DNA from: Ruminococcus_C callidus
Lineage (GTDB): Bacteria > Bacillota > Clostridia > Oscillospirales > Ruminococcaceae
Direction: 5' to 3'
DNA: 64,000 nt
Assembly: GCF_049562855.1 (NCBI RefSeq)
Contig: NZ_CP186925.1
Span: 744,001-808,000 of the forward strand
Shown: piece after piece, positions 9,501 through 17,308 of the stretch
Layout: each line of letters opens with the position of its first letter
How positions within the stretch are numbered: position 1 is the stretch's first letter
Notes under the pieces: generated by a model
Databases searched by the model: none
Told to the model about the DNA's origin: nothing
What the model saw: only the letters and a program-made list of their open reading frames with translations
Program-made: the position numbers and the translations under genes

Positions 9501-10188
9501 AGCTTCTGACTTTATCACAATGGCAAAGGCTCCGGAACAGGGCACCGATTTTGATGCTGTATGGAGAAATGCAGACGGTTCGCTGAATCCGGGCGGTTTG
9601 TATGAAACTGCGGATTCCAGCAGCTATAAGACAATGGGTTACCATATGTATAACGGCAGCATTGTCGTTCCGCCGACAACAACCACAAGCACTTCTTCTG
9701 AACAGCAAACCACCACTACTACTACCACAGCAGTACAGCCCACTGAAACCACAATTGGTTCGGAAACTTCTGAAAAGACCAGCGAAACTTCTGCACAGCC
9801 GACAGAAACTGCTGTAAAGACCAGTGAAACTTCCGCACAGCCCACTGAAACCACAGCTGCTCCGGCAACTTCGGATACGGCGGACACCACGGAACAGTCG
9901 ACTGCCACTACACCAGTCAGCAGCGGCGACAGCAACACAGAAACCACGCAGACCACCGCTTCGGAAGTGACCTCTCAGTCCCTGTACGGCGATGTGAACT
10001 TGGACGGCAAGGTGGATATTACCGATGCAGTTCTGCTGAACAAGGCGGTTGCCGGTGTGGTAACGCTGAACGCCAGCCAGCAGAAGAATGCCGACTGCAT
10101 GGCGGACGGAGAACTCTCTACCAATGATTCGACAGTTCTGCTGCAATTCCTGGTACGCATAGTTACCTCCCTGCCAGTAACGGAATAA
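6562..10188 (+). CDS. Bimodular pectate lyase, PL1-PL9, with dockerin
   Basis: Secreted enzyme predicted to cleave polygalacturonate by beta-elimination. The start is ATG 6562 or 6565; AGGAGG lies at 6551-6556. Order of parts: signal peptide (about 1-31, ending PVLAAD); a fibronectin-III-like strand region; a PL1 beta-helix (about 200-400) with NIGFMNCNSSEGDDCG, the DQVKGDGALDTK calcium-site region and SRHPRIR; a Thr-rich linker; a second right-handed beta-helix (about 610-1010) resembling PL9, including ENADGFAAKLTCGEGN, whose Lys matches the PL9 catalytic base region; a Thr/Ser/Glu linker with repeated AQPTET; and a C-terminal type I dockerin (GDVNLDGKVDITDAV, then a second loop). The dockerin should dock it into a cohesin-bearing complex. 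Two lyase families in one chain suggest combined attack on pectin. Confidence 0.93.
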   Translation: MMKNKKIGTSILAFLLAAATAAAGAQPVLAADLGTVTDNVPAIVAASASVSVIDASGDLEAAYAEWGAVSNATGYNVYIKPAGGSYTQLDTMLVRQYPDRFRADAVGLKAGSYTMKIVPVINGKEDASKAAETAGLQVEAHDRSGFGFVEGTSSGAYNEDGTLKADAIVVYVTDANKDTVTASIDATGKGATDVTGVQNIITAYKKNKEKRPLCLRFIGNITDPADMPKGDLMIDTAKAGITVEGIGTDTVFNGFGLVMKNCSNVEVRNIGFMNCNSSEGDDCGLQQGNDHIWVHNCDFFYGDAGSDADQVKGDGALDTKTSTYVTHSYNHFWDNGKCNLQGMKSEEETNYVTYHHNWYDHSDSRHPRIRTCSVHSYNNYFDGNAKYGIGVTMGSSAFAENNYFRNCKNPMMSSGQGTDALGEGTFGGETGGIIKACGNYIEGASSYIPYSQNSTSFDAYEVSSPSEKVPDSVKTVSGGTGYNNFDTDSSIMYSYKADAAADVPAIVTAKAGRVQGGDLQWKFDNSVDDTSYAVNQALKDALVNYKSSIVAIGSGFTDSTTDPVVTTEETKTTTVTTTVSVSKDTTATALTTATTKNTTPTTPDVPVAGDIFCSPAGTGSGSSEKDPASVTDAISKLSAGHTIYLLGGTYKFSEMILIDAQNSGTANAMKTIKPYNGADVVFDFSGQGDADGSKRGIVLDGDYWHFYDFEITKAADNGMLLSGNNNKIERMVFNDNQDTGLQLSRYNTSAATIADWPSNNLILNCTSKNNCDNASMENADGFAAKLTCGEGNVFDGCMAYNNSDDGWDLFAKSATGPIGVVTIQNCIAFRNGFTEFGEGYGNCDGNGFKLGGSGIGSAHILKNCLAFENLHCGFTDNNNPKLGSLTNCTAVNNNGEGKGKPNFSCYRCTDPGAIFENLMSYYDDSVFMSDAKLKGGASNDKYVGTYENGVYYNSGYYQVDAKTAITNGAKIGTKLSAAPAASDFITMAKAPEQGTDFDAVWRNADGSLNPGGLYETADSSSYKTMGYHMYNGSIVVPPTTTTSTSSEQQTTTTTTTAVQPTETTIGSETSEKTSETSAQPTETAVKTSETSAQPTETTAAPATSDTADTTEQSTATTPVSSGDSNTETTQTTASEVTSQSLYGDVNLDGKVDITDAVLLNKAVAGVVTLNASQQKNADCMADGELSTNDSTVLLQFLVRIVTSLPVTE

Positions 10189-10223
10189 CCGATTCTCCGG
10201 AAAAGAAATAGATCTTCATTCTG

Positions 10224-10256
10224 CAAATGGCAGCCGATGTTTTCGGCTGCCATTTT
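10224..10256 (+). terminator. Terminator after the pectate lyase gene
   Basis: AAATGGCAGCCGA and TCGGCTGCCATTT form a near-perfect stem with a TTTT tail. Confidence 0.85.
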
Positions 10257-10304
10257 TGCGTGAAAAGCAATTCCGCTTTTTTCGGTTTTTTTGTACAATT
10301 TGAC

Positions 10305-10333
10305 TTGCTTTTTTTTACGGGATATGTTATACT
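10305..10333 (+). promoter_or_regulatory. Probable promoter for the SseB-like gene
   Basis: TTGCTT, 17-bp spacer, TATACT at 10328-10333. The leader to the TTG start is about 125 nt and contains no riboswitch that I recognise. Confidence 0.5.
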
Positions 10334-10463
10334 ATAGACAGCACCCATGCCGGATTTGGAAGTCTGACATGGAAAAGTGTTTTCATTTCTATCCCTGTCG
10401 CTTCCGCTGCCTGCGGGCACGGCGGCGTTTTCGGGCGATAAATTTTAGATGAGGTGAATCAAA

Positions 10464-11657
10464 TTGTCACAACTGAAAAAACCCACAATCAAAAACCCTG
10501 ATCTGGTTGCCGCAATGGCGGAATTCAAAAAACAGCAGAGCGTACAGACCGAAAAAGAAATGCTGGACGCAATTGCAGCAGCATCGTTTATTGCTCCGAT
10601 CACGTTGCAGAACAAGCTGAACGAGGTAGAACCGGACGAGAATGGTCAGCGTCACATGGAGGCTTCTCTCATGGCTGTTTCCAACAAGGACGGTGTAAAG
10701 TTCTTTCCGGCTTTCACCGACTGGCTGGAATTCCTGAAGTGGAAGAACGATCCGGACGCGGACACAATGGTAATTACATTTGACCAGTACTGCGGGATCC
10801 TGCTGAAGCAGGGTGTCGATGTCAGCGGTATCGTCATCAATCCGGCAGAAACCAACATCGTGATCCGCAAGGAAAAAATGGCAGAGATGAAGGGCGTTTC
10901 TCTGGAGGCAGAACAGCCGCAGGAAGCTCCGAAGAAGAACAACATTCTCCCGCTGTTTGGCTGCGAAAAGGTCACCAATCCGGAAGTGATCGTTGCCGCA
11001 GACCGTCTGCGTCGGGAAAACAACGAACCTGCCCGCAACAATATGTTTGAGGCAATGCGGAAAGCACGCTTTGTGGCTCCGGTGCTGATGGAAGTGCCGA
11101 AGGAAGTCAAGGCTGGCGAAAAGGTTAATGCACAGGCAGAGTTCATCATGCTGAATCACGAGGGCGGAAAGTACATGCCGCTGTTCACCAGCCTGTCAGA
11201 ACTACAGAAGTGGAACGGGGCACCGGACTGCAAGGCAGTTCCCATGAGCATGGCAAACTATGTGGCAATGCTGTCTGATCCCAAGAGCACAGCTGCCGGC
11301 ATCGTGCTCGATCCGTTCACTATGGGGCTGGCATTCAGCAAGGAACAGGCAATGAACATTCAGCCGCGTCTGGCAATGCGGGATATTGACTCCACTCCGG
11401 AGGGCATGGAAGACGACCTGAAAGCATACTTTGCAGAAAATGCAGATGTTAAGAAAGCATACATCGATGGTGTCAAGGCGAACAACACAGATGGTTTCGT
11501 GGTAGTTCTGGAACTGGAAAACGAAAACAATGTCCGTGAGATCGCTGACCACGTGGCAAAGGCAATTAACAAGTATGGTTCCTGCGTGGTGGCTCCGATC
11601 AGCTCGCCCATCGGTAAGAAAGTGCTGGAAAGAAAGACTGCTTTCTACGAAGCTTGA
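10464..11657 (+). CDS. SseB-family protein with two SseB N-terminal-like domains
   Basis: 397 residues starting at TTG 10464, with GAGGTG 8 nt upstream. Two homologous halves are visible. The first (about 25-145) carries FFPAFTDWLEFLKW and GVDVSGIVINPAETNIVI. The second (about 175-300) carries YMPLFTSLSELQKW and STAAGIVLDPFTMGLAFS. These match the SseB N-terminal domain pattern, in which a stress or secretion-related role has been proposed but no enzyme activity is established. The last 80 or so residues look like the SseB C-terminal domain. No signal peptide or membrane helix is seen, so it should be cytoplasmic. It stands alone behind its own promoter. Family membership is likely; function is unknown. 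Confidence 0.75.
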   Translation: MSQLKKPTIKNPDLVAAMAEFKKQQSVQTEKEMLDAIAAASFIAPITLQNKLNEVEPDENGQRHMEASLMAVSNKDGVKFFPAFTDWLEFLKWKNDPDADTMVITFDQYCGILLKQGVDVSGIVINPAETNIVIRKEKMAEMKGVSLEAEQPQEAPKKNNILPLFGCEKVTNPEVIVAADRLRRENNEPARNNMFEAMRKARFVAPVLMEVPKEVKAGEKVNAQAEFIMLNHEGGKYMPLFTSLSELQKWNGAPDCKAVPMSMANYVAMLSDPKSTAAGIVLDPFTMGLAFSKEQAMNIQPRLAMRDIDSTPEGMEDDLKAYFAENADVKKAYIDGVKANNTDGFVVVLELENENNVREIADHVAKAINKYGSCVVAPISSPIGKKVLERKTAFYEA

Positions 11658-11735
11658 AAATTACACACATCGGAGCAGTAAAAGGAAATGCTGATCCGGT
11701 AATTTGGGTGCGAAAAATTTTTGGGAAAGAAAAAT

Positions 11736-12488
11736 ATGTTAAGAAAGAATCGAAAAAGATGCGGGCTGCTGGCAGGGACACTGGCATGTGCAGCTGCGGT
11801 GTCGGCGGTCATGCTGCCGATGCACTGTGAGGCGAAAACGCCTGTGATCGGTGCGAAGCAGGTGGGCGTGGCATACTTGCAGCTGAATGGGAACACCGTC
11901 AGCTCTACGCTCAACCTCTTTACGGACGGGCAGAACACGCTTTCGTGTGATGTGGCTGCCGTGCAGGAAACGGATACGCTTACGCTGGTAGTTGACAATA
12001 TCGATCCCACGCCGCTGGGCGACAGCAGTACGACGCTGACCATTGATTCGGTACAGCTGAACGGCACAGAAACCGGAGCCAAGCTGCGGGACGGTGACGG
12101 ACTGCTTAGGGTGTCCAAAACGGATATGGGATACGCTGCCGGTGCAATTACCGGCTTTGTCGGCACGTTTACCCCGTTGCAGTCGGAACTGGAAACCAAT
12201 CAAATTACTGTGACATTTACGCTGACGAATCTGACGGCTGCTGTAGAGGGAACTACGGCGGAGGTTGCCACAGGTACGACCACGCTGACAACTACCACCG
12301 CGGTGACATTTGCGAATGATGCAGGCGGTTCTGTAACCGCTGGGCAGTCATCTTCCGGCAGCGGAAGCACGTCCGGCACAAAGGGGAAAAACGCTTCTCC
12401 CAAGACCGGCGATATGGAAATCTACGGTGTGTTCGCAGTGCTGGCAATCAGCGGCGGCATCGCATTCTGGGCAAAGAAAAAGGGATAA
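11736..12488 (+). CDS. Putative cell-wall-anchored surface protein (SPKTG sorting signal)
   Basis: Exported protein of 250 residues. ATG 11736 is preferred over an upstream in-frame TTG at 11721, because GGGAAAG lies 7 nt before it and the product then begins with a normal signal peptide (MLRKNRKRCGLLAG, hydrophobic core, cleavage near CEA-K). A beta-rich domain of about 140 residues follows, which I do not recognise. It is somewhat like a cohesin or invasin-type sandwich in composition, but no signature is visible. Then come a Thr-rich and a Ser/Gly-rich linker and a C-terminal sorting signal: SPKTG, a hydrophobic stretch and KKKG. Sortase would cleave it between Thr and Gly and link it to peptidoglycan. 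No sortase gene is in the window. Confidence 0.72.
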   Translation: MLRKNRKRCGLLAGTLACAAAVSAVMLPMHCEAKTPVIGAKQVGVAYLQLNGNTVSSTLNLFTDGQNTLSCDVAAVQETDTLTLVVDNIDPTPLGDSSTTLTIDSVQLNGTETGAKLRDGDGLLRVSKTDMGYAAGAITGFVGTFTPLQSELETNQITVTFTLTNLTAAVEGTTAEVATGTTTLTTTTAVTFANDAGGSVTAGQSSSGSGSTSGTKGKNASPKTGDMEIYGVFAVLAISGGIAFWAKKKG

Positions 12489-12525
12489 AAACCAACCTGT
12501 TCTGAACCCTCTCTGAAAGAAAATC

Positions 12526-12571
12526 AACCCCCTGTCCTCGCGGCAATGACTGCAAGGGCAGGGGGTTTTTG
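12526..12571. terminator. Bidirectional terminator between convergent genes
   Basis: AACCCCCTGTCCT and AGGGCAGGGGGTT form a long GC-rich stem, with T-run on one side and A-rich bases on the other. It serves the surface-protein gene and the minus-strand mutY-like gene. Confidence 0.8.
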
Positions 12572-12578
12572 TGTTGCT

Positions 12579-14210
12579 TTAGAAAAACTGCCGGAAAGCC
12601 GTGGGCAGGGAAATCTCCTTGGTGATTTCCGCCGCAGTTTTCCAGACGAATTGTTCGTCCTGTCTGGCACAGGTGAGGTACACGCCGTAGAGTTCCCATT
12701 CCACATGGGTGAAGATGTGTTTCCGTTCCACCGTCTGCGTCAGATCCGTTGGCTTGCAGTGCCATGCACTGGCCTGGGCAATGGCTTCTTCGGTAGTGCA
12801 GATGCCGGCAACATTGGGATATTCCCAAAGCCCGTGGAGCAGCCCCTTGGCAGTGCGTTTCCGGAGGGCGAATTTTCCGTCGCATTGCAGCACAAAAACG
12901 GTGTACTGTTCCTGTCGTCTGGCTTTTTTGGCAGTCCGCTGGGGCAGCCGCAGAGCATCGCAGTACTGTCTGCCCAGACACAGTTCCGACAGGGGACAGG
13001 CTTCACAATGCGGCTGTCCGTTGGGCACGCAGACCGTGGCTCCGATTTCCATAAACGCCTGTGTCAGCGTGCCGCAGTGTTCCGGATTGTCCAGATAGAC
13101 CTGCCGCAGCAGGGCAGTGACAGCTGCCTTTTGTTCCGGCCGGTCGATCTCACAGAAGTGGTTCATCACTCTGGCGGCCACCCGCAGCACGTTGCCGTCT
13201 ACCGCTGGCGTAGGCAAACCGTAGCAAATGGAACAGACTGCACCGGCGGTGTAATCGCCTACGCCAGCCAGTCCGCGGACTTCCTCCCATGTGCGGGGAA
13301 ACACGCCGCCGTACTGCTCCTGAATCGTCTGTGCTGCCTTTCGCAGATTCGCTGCACGGCTGTAATAGCCCAGCCCCTCCCAGCACTTGTTGACCTGATC
13401 CTGTTCCGCTGCGGCAAGTGCGGCAATGTCCGGAAAGGTTTCCAGAAACCGTGCGTAATAGTTCTTGACGGCTTCCACCCGCGTCTGCTGGAGCATGATC
13501 TCTGACAGCCAGATGCGGTAAGGCTCCTGCGTGTGCCGCCAGGGGAGATCCCGTGCATGCAGCGGATACCACGCCAACAGCGGCTGTGCTGTTTGCAGAA
13601 GTGCCTGTTCCTGCATGGCTTTCCAGCAACGCATGCGGTGGATCACTTTTTCATAGACCGGCAGCATGTGGGGCTCTTTGCAGATTTCCGGCAGTTGTTC
13701 CACAGGGATCCACTGCACCGCAGTGTTTTCGTCCGGCTGGATCCGCAGCGTTTCTTTCTGGTCGGCAATGATGCCGTAGGTGACGTTATAGTGCTGATGT
13801 GCCGGAACGGGAACGCCTTTTTTCTGATGTGCTTTGACAGGGAGAATGTCCAGCGAGAGAATGGCTCCGGTAAGGGGATAGGGCTTCTGGATACCGGTTT
13901 CCTCTTTTGCCTCCCGCACGGCTGTCCAGAGAAAATCACTGGAACCGTCAGCGTGTCCGCCTGTCCATGCAAAGGAATCGTAGATGCGGTGGTAGACCAT
14001 CAGCACCTGATCCATTGCCGGATTCATGACGAAACCGGAACAGGTGAAGTGGCTTTCCGCGTGGCTTCGGTAGAGCAGCTGTGTGCCGTACTGTTCCGCT
14101 GCAAGGAGTATCTCGTTCCGGTCGCGGCGTTCCTGTTCGGTTTCGGGCGTATAGGCAGCAAGACGTTCTTTCCAGTCGGTCACATCTTGTTCCTGCATGA
14201 CGTTTCTCAT
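12579..14210 (-). CDS. mutY: Nudix hydrolase fused to MutY-type adenine glycosylase
   Basis: 543 residues from ATG 14210, preceded by AGAAAGGA; upstream in-frame codons lack a binding site. The N-terminal part (about 30-190) is a Nudix domain with a recognisable but imperfect Nudix box (GGHADGSSD... then REAKEETGI; Ser replaces the first Glu of the box). The remainder is a full MutY: the WLSEIMLQQTRV helix with the catalytic Glu, the helix-hairpin-helix GLAGVGDYTAGAV, the catalytic Asp in TPAVDGNVLR, four Cys of a 4Fe-4S cluster ending CEACPLSELC, and the C-terminal 8-oxoG recognition domain with GLLHGLWEYPN. MutY removes adenine mispaired with 8-oxoguanine. The fused Nudix half could hydrolyse an oxidised nucleotide or another NDP-X substrate. 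Nothing suggests a sequencing join. Confidence 0.9.
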   Translation of the reverse strand: MRNVMQEQDVTDWKERLAAYTPETEQERRDRNEILLAAEQYGTQLLYRSHAESHFTCSGFVMNPAMDQVLMVYHRIYDSFAWTGGHADGSSDFLWTAVREAKEETGIQKPYPLTGAILSLDILPVKAHQKKGVPVPAHQHYNVTYGIIADQKETLRIQPDENTAVQWIPVEQLPEICKEPHMLPVYEKVIHRMRCWKAMQEQALLQTAQPLLAWYPLHARDLPWRHTQEPYRIWLSEIMLQQTRVEAVKNYYARFLETFPDIAALAAAEQDQVNKCWEGLGYYSRAANLRKAAQTIQEQYGGVFPRTWEEVRGLAGVGDYTAGAVCSICYGLPTPAVDGNVLRVAARVMNHFCEIDRPEQKAAVTALLRQVYLDNPEHCGTLTQAFMEIGATVCVPNGQPHCEACPLSELCLGRQYCDALRLPQRTAKKARRQEQYTVFVLQCDGKFALRKRTAKGLLHGLWEYPNVAGICTTEEAIAQASAWHCKPTDLTQTVERKHIFTHVEWELYGVYLTCARQDEQFVWKTAAEITKEISLPTAFRQFF

Positions 14211-14233
14211 GTTGTTTGTCCTTTCTTTTGGAC

Positions 14234-14262
14234 AACCCCGCACAAACCTTGTGCGGGGTTAT
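14234..14262 (-). terminator. Terminator after the two-component operon
   Basis: AACCCCGCACAA and TTGTGCGGGGTT form a perfect 12-bp stem between the histidine kinase stop and the mutY-like start. Confidence 0.75.
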
Positions 14263-14264
14263 CG

Positions 14265-15482
14265 TTACTTTGCCGGCAGCAGAATCGTAATTTCCGTACC
14301 GTGTCCCAGTTCGCTGCGGAGAGAAATGGTGCCGTTGTGGCAGTCTACGATGTGCTTGACGATAGACAGCCCCAGTCCTGTGCCGCCACGCTGTTTCGAA
14401 CGGCTTTTGTCCACCCGATAGAACCGTTCAAAGATCCGGCTCTGTGCCTGTAGGGGAATGCCGATGCCGTTGTCTGCAATGACGATTTTCGCCTGTGTGC
14501 CGAGGTGCTGTATGGTGATCGTCACGGTGCCCTCCGGATTGTTGTACTTGATCGCGTTGTCAATGAGGTTGATGAACAATTCCCGTATGTAGCCCTCGTT
14601 GCTGTGGAGCAGCAGACAGTCGCCCTCCAGCCGGACGTGAATTTTGTTCCGCTGAATCTGCGGCTCCAGAATTTGCAGGGCGTTCTTTGCCGCAGCTTCC
14701 AGTGCCACCGGTGTGTTCAGCATTTCCGTGTGTTCCTCAATCTCCGACAGGCGGATAATGTCGTTGATGAGAAACAGCAGGCGTTCGCTTTCCCGTTCGA
14801 TCATGGCACCGTACTTGGCAACGTCTTCCTCTTTGGTGATCATGCCGCTGCCGAACATTTCGCCGAATCCCTTAATGGTCGTCAGCGGTGTTTTCAGCTC
14901 GTGGGAAACGTTTGCGGTGAATTCCTGCCGCATTTTTTCCGCCTTGACGTTGTAGGTTACATCGACCAGCAGCACGATCGTGCCGAAAATGCCGCCCATT
15001 TCCACGCGGGTGATGTACGCCCGAATATACTTGCCGTCGATCTTCAGCAGCTGCCGCACAGAGCAGCCCTTGTGCAGTTCACTGTCTTCCGGCAGCAGTT
15101 CATGCTGAGGTGCTGTTTTGGATTTTCGCAGTGCGTCCAGAAAGTCCTGATTGTTTGTCAGAATGAAAATGGATTTGTTGTCCCAGCTTTCCTTGCTGAT
15201 GTTCAGCAGTGCCGTTGCCGTGCGGTTGGCAAGCTGGATCTTGTCGGAATCGTCCAGAATCAGAATGCCCTCTACCATGTGCTCCTGAATCAGCCCGATG
15301 ATGTCCCGTTCGTGGTGCAGCTCTTTCTGCATGCGGTTCATTTCGTTTTCCAGCTTTCCAAGAGCCTTTTGACTTTTCTTGTGCTGATGCTGTGCCTGCT
15401 GTTTCTGGTGCAGATACAGAAAAATAAAAATTGTCAGCAAAAGAGCCGTTGCCGCAGCAAATGCCCAACCGAGCCATTCCAT
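14265..15482 (-). CDS. PhoR-like sensor histidine kinase
   Basis: Membrane sensor kinase of 405 residues that should phosphorylate the adjacent response regulator. It has one N-terminal membrane helix (WAFAAATALLLTIFIFLYL), a short coiled-coil linker, a PAS domain (about 70-170) and then the dimerisation/phosphoacceptor helix FTANVSHELKTPLTTIKG with the catalytic His. The ATPase domain shows the N box LFINLIDNAIKYN, G1 DNGIGIP and G2 GGTGLGLSIVKH. With only one membrane helix and a cytoplasmic PAS domain it resembles the PhoR/WalK class. It starts 2 nt after the regulator stop codon, with GGAGGG inside the regulator gene. The signal sensed is not evident; phosphate limitation is a guess from family resemblance. 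Confidence 0.9.
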   Translation of the reverse strand: MEWLGWAFAAATALLLTIFIFLYLHQKQQAQHQHKKSQKALGKLENEMNRMQKELHHERDIIGLIQEHMVEGILILDDSDKIQLANRTATALLNISKESWDNKSIFILTNNQDFLDALRKSKTAPQHELLPEDSELHKGCSVRQLLKIDGKYIRAYITRVEMGGIFGTIVLLVDVTYNVKAEKMRQEFTANVSHELKTPLTTIKGFGEMFGSGMITKEEDVAKYGAMIERESERLLFLINDIIRLSEIEEHTEMLNTPVALEAAAKNALQILEPQIQRNKIHVRLEGDCLLLHSNEGYIRELFINLIDNAIKYNNPEGTVTITIQHLGTQAKIVIADNGIGIPLQAQSRIFERFYRVDKSRSKQRGGTGLGLSIVKHIVDCHNGTISLRSELGHGTEITILLPAK

Positions 15483-15484
15483 AA

Positions 15485-16171
15485 TTACCCTCCGATCTTA
15501 TAGCCGTAACCCCGTACTGTGTGAATGAGATTGGTACAGCCGGCAGCCTCCAGCTTTTGCCGCAGCGTCTTGACATGAGCGTCTACGGTTCTGGTTTCGC
15601 CCTCATAGGAGAAGCCCCAAACCTGTTCCAGCAGCCGGTCGCGGGAAATGGCAGAGCCGCGGTTGCGTACCAGATAGGACAGCAGTTCGAACTCCTTATA
15701 GGTGAGAACGATCTCCGTTTCCAGATAGACCACGGTACGCTGGTTCAGGTCAATGGTCAGGTCATGGGCAGAGAGCACCTGCTGCTGTTCCGGCTTTTGC
15801 ACATGGCTCCGCCGCAGCACCGCCTTGACGCGGGACAGCAGTTCCATGATGCCGAATGGCTTGGTGATATAATCGTCTGCACCGTTTTCCAGTCCGGTGA
15901 CCTTGTCGATCTCCGAGGACTTCGCCGAAAGCATGATGACAGGAATTTCCGCCGTTGCCGCATCGGATTTCAGTCGTTTCAGAATCGAGATGCCGTCCTC
16001 GTCCGGTAGCATGATGTCCAGCAGGATCAATGCCGGCTGTTCTTCCTGTACACGCTGGAAAAAGCTTTTTCCGTCAGGGAAGCCCTTCGCAGTATAGCCG
16101 CCGGACTGGAGAGCACAGGTGATGAGTTCCCGAATGCCGGTGTCGTCTTCCACACAAAATATGTTTGCCAA
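15485..16171 (-). CDS. OmpR/PhoB-family response regulator
   Basis: 228 residues: a receiver domain (1-120) with the acidic pair in CVEDD, phosphoacceptor Asp in LLDIMLPDEDG, the conserved Ser/Lys in MLSAKSS and DDYITKPFG, then a winged-helix DNA-binding domain (about 130-226) ending in the RTVDAHVKTLRQKL recognition helix and VRGYGYKI wing. It is the first gene of a two-gene operon with the kinase. A subtype A hairpin element lies just upstream, between this gene and the stop of the uridine phosphorylase gene. Target genes cannot be read from the window. Confidence 0.93.
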   Translation of the reverse strand: MANIFCVEDDTGIRELITCALQSGGYTAKGFPDGKSFFQRVQEEQPALILLDIMLPDEDGISILKRLKSDAATAEIPVIMLSAKSSEIDKVTGLENGADDYITKPFGIMELLSRVKAVLRRSHVQKPEQQQVLSAHDLTIDLNQRTVVYLETEIVLTYKEFELLSYLVRNRGSAISRDRLLEQVWGFSYEGETRTVDAHVKTLRQKLEAAGCTNLIHTVRGYGYKIGG

Positions 16172-16213
16172 ATTACATTTCCTCTTTTCCCTGGAATCCG
16201 CCGCAAAGCTTTA

Positions 16214-16386
16214 GGAAACACTGAATAAAGCTTGTGCGTAAGATGCGTAGTCAGATTTTTCGGCAGATTGCATAGAAATTCCGCAGGCAGACTGTATGTC
16301 TGGCAAGGGATTTCTGGGCAATATGACGGAAAATCTGCAAGCAGATTGCGTGCAAAGCCGTCAGGCGGGCTTTATGCAGTGTTTCC
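16214..16386 (-). repeat. Hairpin element, subtype A, full length (173 bp)
   Basis: Inverted ends GGAAACACTGAATAAAGC. It is oriented opposite to the copy at 758 and ends one base before the stop codon of the minus-strand uridine phosphorylase gene. Confidence 0.85.
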
Positions 16387-16387
16387 T

Positions 16388-17158
16388 TTATACAGCAGTT
16401 TCCTTGTTTTCCCGAATCACAGCACGCATTGCCGCCACGGCGACCTCAATGGCGTGTGTCATGTCGCTTGCGGCGTGTTCCTTGTCCCGTACCACTGCCT
16501 GTCGTTCCTGGTTCCATAGCATCTGCAAAATGGTGGCACAGCGGACGTGCCGTGCGGCGGCGACCGTGAACAGAGCAGCCGATTCCATTTCCGATGCCAG
16601 CGTGCCGGCGGCTTTCCATGCCTGCCAGTTCTGGAGCAGGGTGGGAGCTACCGGCATGGTTTCCGGCGAGTGCTGCCCGTAGAAAGAATCCTTGCACTGC
16701 ACCACGCCGGTATGATAATCATATGCAGCAGCACGTGCCGCACAGACCAGGTGTTCCGTCAATCCGAAATCCGGCACCGCCGGAAATGCCAGCGGCATGT
16801 ATTCCTGCGAAGTGCCCTCCATGCGGATCGCTCCTGTGGGAATGATCAACGCCCCCGGCACCAGTTCCGGCTGCATGCCGCCGCAGGTGCCGATCCGCAG
16901 AAAGGTATGTGCCCCCAGAGCAACCAGTTCTTCCATGGCGATCGCGGCAGAGGGCCCGCCGATGCCGGTGGAGGTGACGCTGACGCGGGTGCCGTCCAGC
17001 GTGCCGGTATAGGTGGTGAACTCCCGGCTCTGTGCCACCTTCTGGGCGTTTTCAAGATAGGACGCGATCCACGGAACACGGTCCGGATCGCCGGGGAGAA
17101 AGACATAGTGTCCGATGTCCTCCGCAGTGCATTGAATGTGAAACTGACGTTCTGCCAT
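16388..17158 (-). CDS. udp: Uridine phosphorylase
   Basis: Cleaves uridine with phosphate to uracil and ribose-1-phosphate in pyrimidine salvage. ATG 17158 gives 256 residues, close to the E. coli enzyme; AAAGGAG lies just upstream, while a longer frame to 17215 has none. Family motifs: the phosphate-binding LPGDPDRV near residue 20, GIGGPSAAIAMEEL, the RIGTCGG nucleoside-site strand, and ASEMESAALF near 190, which binds the ribose in this family. It is a single gene reading away from a divergent promoter region. The last codons abut a hairpin element. A purine-specific relative is possible, but overall motif spacing fits the Udp branch. Confidence 0.9.
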   Translation of the reverse strand: MAERQFHIQCTAEDIGHYVFLPGDPDRVPWIASYLENAQKVAQSREFTTYTGTLDGTRVSVTSTGIGGPSAAIAMEELVALGAHTFLRIGTCGGMQPELVPGALIIPTGAIRMEGTSQEYMPLAFPAVPDFGLTEHLVCAARAAAYDYHTGVVQCKDSFYGQHSPETMPVAPTLLQNWQAWKAAGTLASEMESAALFTVAAARHVRCATILQMLWNQERQAVVRDKEHAASDMTHAIEVAVAAMRAVIRENKETAV

Positions 17159-17208
17159 AGGGAACTCCTTTCTGAATCGGTTGCCTATCCCATAATTCGA
17201 CACACTTC

Positions 17209-17237
17209 TTGACAAAATTCCGGAATTCTGCTAAGAT
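17209..17237 (+). promoter_or_regulatory. Promoter for the DUF4190-like gene
   Basis: TTGACA at 17209-17214, 17-bp spacer, TAAGAT at 17232-17237. The gene starts about 70 bp downstream. Confidence 0.65.
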
Positions 17238-17308
17238 ACTGATACAGGGATAACGCCGCACAGGAATATGTGGTGTTCGCTTTCATCAAAGGCAGGAGGA
17301 AAAATGCC

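Noticed and set aside
7477..10146. An 889-residue minus-strand open frame
   Set aside because: It is antisense to the pectate lyase gene, has no ribosome binding site or domain, and its Cys/Arg/Ser-rich composition is that of a shadow frame.
10334..10463. A riboswitch in the SseB gene leader
   Set aside because: The leader has a GC-rich palindrome but none of the conserved cores of riboswitch classes that I can recognise.
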